A stretch of 64,000 nt of DNA from positions 20,381-84,380 of the forward strand of contig NZ_CACXXB010000010.1 of assembly GCF_902771435.1 (NCBI RefSeq). The letters are read 5' to 3'. Below the pieces are notes generated by a model. The model did no database searches. It saw only the letters and a list, made by a program, of their open reading frames with translations, and had not been told where the DNA came from. The position numbers and the translations under genes are program-made. Positions within the stretch are counted from its first letter, which is position 1, and every line of letters starts with the position of its first letter. Positions 62,780 through 64,000 of the stretch are shown piece after piece. This DNA is from an uncultured Methanobrevibacter sp. (GTDB lineage Archaea; Methanobacteriota; Methanobacteria; Methanobacteriales; Methanobacteriaceae).

Positions 62780-64000
62780 ATGGCAGAAGAAATAAATAAT
62801 AACGAAGAATTAAGGATAGGTGTTTACGTCTGTCACTGTGGTGTTAACATTGGTGGAGTAGTCGACTGTCCTGAAGTAGCAGAGTATGCAAAGACATTAC
62901 CAAATGTCGTATACGCAACCGACTATAAATACATGTGTTCCGACCCAGGTCAAGCAATGATCCAAGAGGACATCAAAGAGAAAAACTTAAACAGAATTGT
63001 TGTAGCAGCATGTTCTCCTCGTCTTCACGAACCTACTTTCCGTAGATGTGTAGAAGAAGCTGGATTAAACAAATTCTTATTTGAATTTGCAAACTTAAGA
63101 GAACAAGACTCCTGGGTACACATGGAATTACCAGAAGAAGCTACTGCAAAAGCTAAAGATTTAACACGTATGGCTGTTGCTAAAGCAAGATTACTCGAAC
63201 CATTAGAAGCTACTAAAGTAGCAGTAAACAACACTGCATTAGTTATCGGTGGTGGAGTAGCTGGTATTCAAACTTCATTGGACTTAGCTGATATGGGCTT
63301 CAAAACCTACGTTGTAGAAAGAAACCCAACCATCGGTGGACGTATGGGACAATTAGACAAAACTTTCCCAACTCTCGACTGTTCAATGTGTATTTTAGCA
63401 CCTAAGATGGTAGACTGTCAAAAACACGAAAACATCGAATTGATTTCCTATGCAGAAGTAACCGAAGTAGACGGATACATCGGAAACTTCAACGTAAAAG
63501 TAGAGAAAAAACCAAGATATGTTGATGAAGCATTATGTACTGGATGTGGATCCTGTCAAGAAGCTTGTCCTATCGAAATACCTAACTACTACGACGAAGG
63601 TGTCGGTATGGTTAAAGCAGCATTCATCCCATTCCCTCAAGCTGTACCATTATGTGCAACTATCGATAAAGACTACTGTATCGAATGTAACTTATGTGTA
63701 CAAGCATGTGGACCAAATGCTATCGACCACAATCAACAACCTGAAATCATCGAATTAGAAGTTGGTACTATTGTAGCAGCTATCGGTTACGACCCATTCG
63801 ACCCATCCGGAATTTACCAATACGGATACGGACGTTTCTCAAACGTTATTACCGCTATGGAAATTGAAAGAATGATTAACGCATCAGGTCCTACCGGTGG
63901 ACACGTAATCAAACCTTCCGACGGTATCGAACCTAAACGTGTTGCATTCATCCACTGTGTCGGTTCCAGAGATGAACAAATCGGTAAACCATACTGTTCC
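62780..64000 (+). CDS. hdrA: CoB-CoM heterodisulfide reductase subunit A, N-terminal part
   Basis: The first 407 codons are present; the gene runs off the right edge. HdrA is the FAD- and iron-sulfur-containing electron-bifurcating subunit of the cytoplasmic HdrABC-MvhADG complex, the last step of methanogenesis. Visible motifs are an N-terminal CHCGVNIGG cluster domain (about residues 19-27), the FAD loop [16 protein letters not shown] (about 155), the [10 protein letters not shown] region (about 205), and two ferredoxin motifs, [12 protein letters not shown] and [12 protein letters not shown]. The cysteine positions are read as Cys throughout, with no in-frame TGA, so this is not the selenocysteine form. 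The ATG has GGTGAATT upstream. Confidence 0.95.
   Translation, partial: MAEEINNNEELRIGVYVCHCGVNIGGVVDCPEVAEYAKTLPNVVYATDYKYMCSDPGQAMIQEDIKEKNLNRIVVAACSPRLHEPTFRRCVEEAGLNKFLFEFANLREQDSWVHMELPEEATAKAKDLTRMAVAKARLLEPLEATKVAVNNTALVIGGGVAGIQTSLDLADMGFKTYVVERNPTIGGRMGQLDKTFPTLDCSMCILAPKMVDCQKHENIELISYAEVTEVDGYIGNFNVKVEKKPRYVDEALCTGCGSCQEACPIEIPNYYDEGVGMVKAAFIPFPQAVPLCATIDKDYCIECNLCVQACGPNAIDHNQQPEIIELEVGTIVAAIGYDPFDPSGIYQYGYGRFSNVITAMEIERMINASGPTGGHVIKPSDGIEPKRVAFIHCVGSRDEQIGKPYCS

Noticed and set aside
1..64000. tRNA, rRNA, insertion sequence or prophage genes
   Set aside because: No T-loop-like tRNA 3' halves, ribosomal RNA motifs, transposase or phage structural genes were seen while reading both strands; a tRNA search program was not available to confirm this.

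Overview
The window is AT-rich archaeal DNA from a hydrogenotrophic methanogen of the Methanobacteriales, most likely a Methanobrevibacter or close relative. The evidence is methanogenesis marker 11, CoM/CoB fumarate reductase subunit A, heterodisulfide reductase HdrA, F430/cobamide chelatases, an archaeal histone, DP1, RPA, RadA and Orc1/Cdc6. To this it adds adhesin-like proteins with lysine-rich Ig-like tails and a large surface-polysaccharide cluster. No rRNA, tRNA, CRISPR array, insertion sequence or prophage was recognised.

Layout. 1-5.7 kb: end of an ABC transporter locus with a PadR regulator, a TIM-barrel isomerase-like protein, a soluble P-type-ATPase-like HAD protein, a broken gatA, and a permuted CobB/CobQ-like amidotransferase. 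5.7-12.9 kb: riboflavin genes ribK and ribB, with what looks like an internally deleted FMN riboswitch between them, then tfrA, a 5'-deoxyadenosine deaminase, a histone, and hisG-flavodoxin-pyrB. 12.9-15.1 kb: orc1/cdc6, a 640-base origin of replication with ORB repeats, and a DUF2299 gene. 15.2-27.7 kb: cobamide genes cbiB, cbiG and cbiH and two His-rich CbiX/CfbA chelatases, interleaved with DP1, an aldolase, an SLC41/MgtE-like transporter with its PhoU/RCK partner, and a pair of pilin-like proteins. 27.7-42.2 kb: an adhesin remnant, thiL, a radical SAM enzyme, DUF2264, leuCDB, ribH-mmp11, a membrane glycosyltransferase, a bacterial-type Tex protein, a tandem PurE and a UbiD decarboxylase. 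42.5-57.7 kb: a papain-domain adhesin and the polysaccharide region: UDP-ManNAc dehydrogenase, the complete dTDP-rhamnose set rfbDACB interrupted by a barnase/barstar pair, two small paralogous membrane proteins, a CDP-glycerol-type transferase, three family 2 glycosyltransferases and a priming sugar-phosphate transferase. 57.9-64 kb: a six-OB-fold RPA, radA, an AEC-type permease and the start of hdrA.

Genes that work together: rfbDACB, the glycosyltransferases and the WbaP-like enzyme should build and prime a rhamnose-containing surface glycan. leuCDB form the isopropylmalate branch. cbiB/G/H/X and the amidotransferase point to tetrapyrrole cofactor synthesis. orc1, oriC, DP1, RPA and RadA form a replication/repair set.

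The most notable points are: (1) two apparent internal deletions, in gatA and in the FMN riboswitch, only about 4 kb apart; (2) a translationally coupled secreted barnase-like RNase and barstar inside a rhamnose operon; (3) an exact 22-base extended ORB present twice outside the origin, at 3.77 and 51.57 kb; (4) hairpins that straddle the stop codons at most convergent gene ends; and (5) a tandem pair of very small paralogous membrane proteins.
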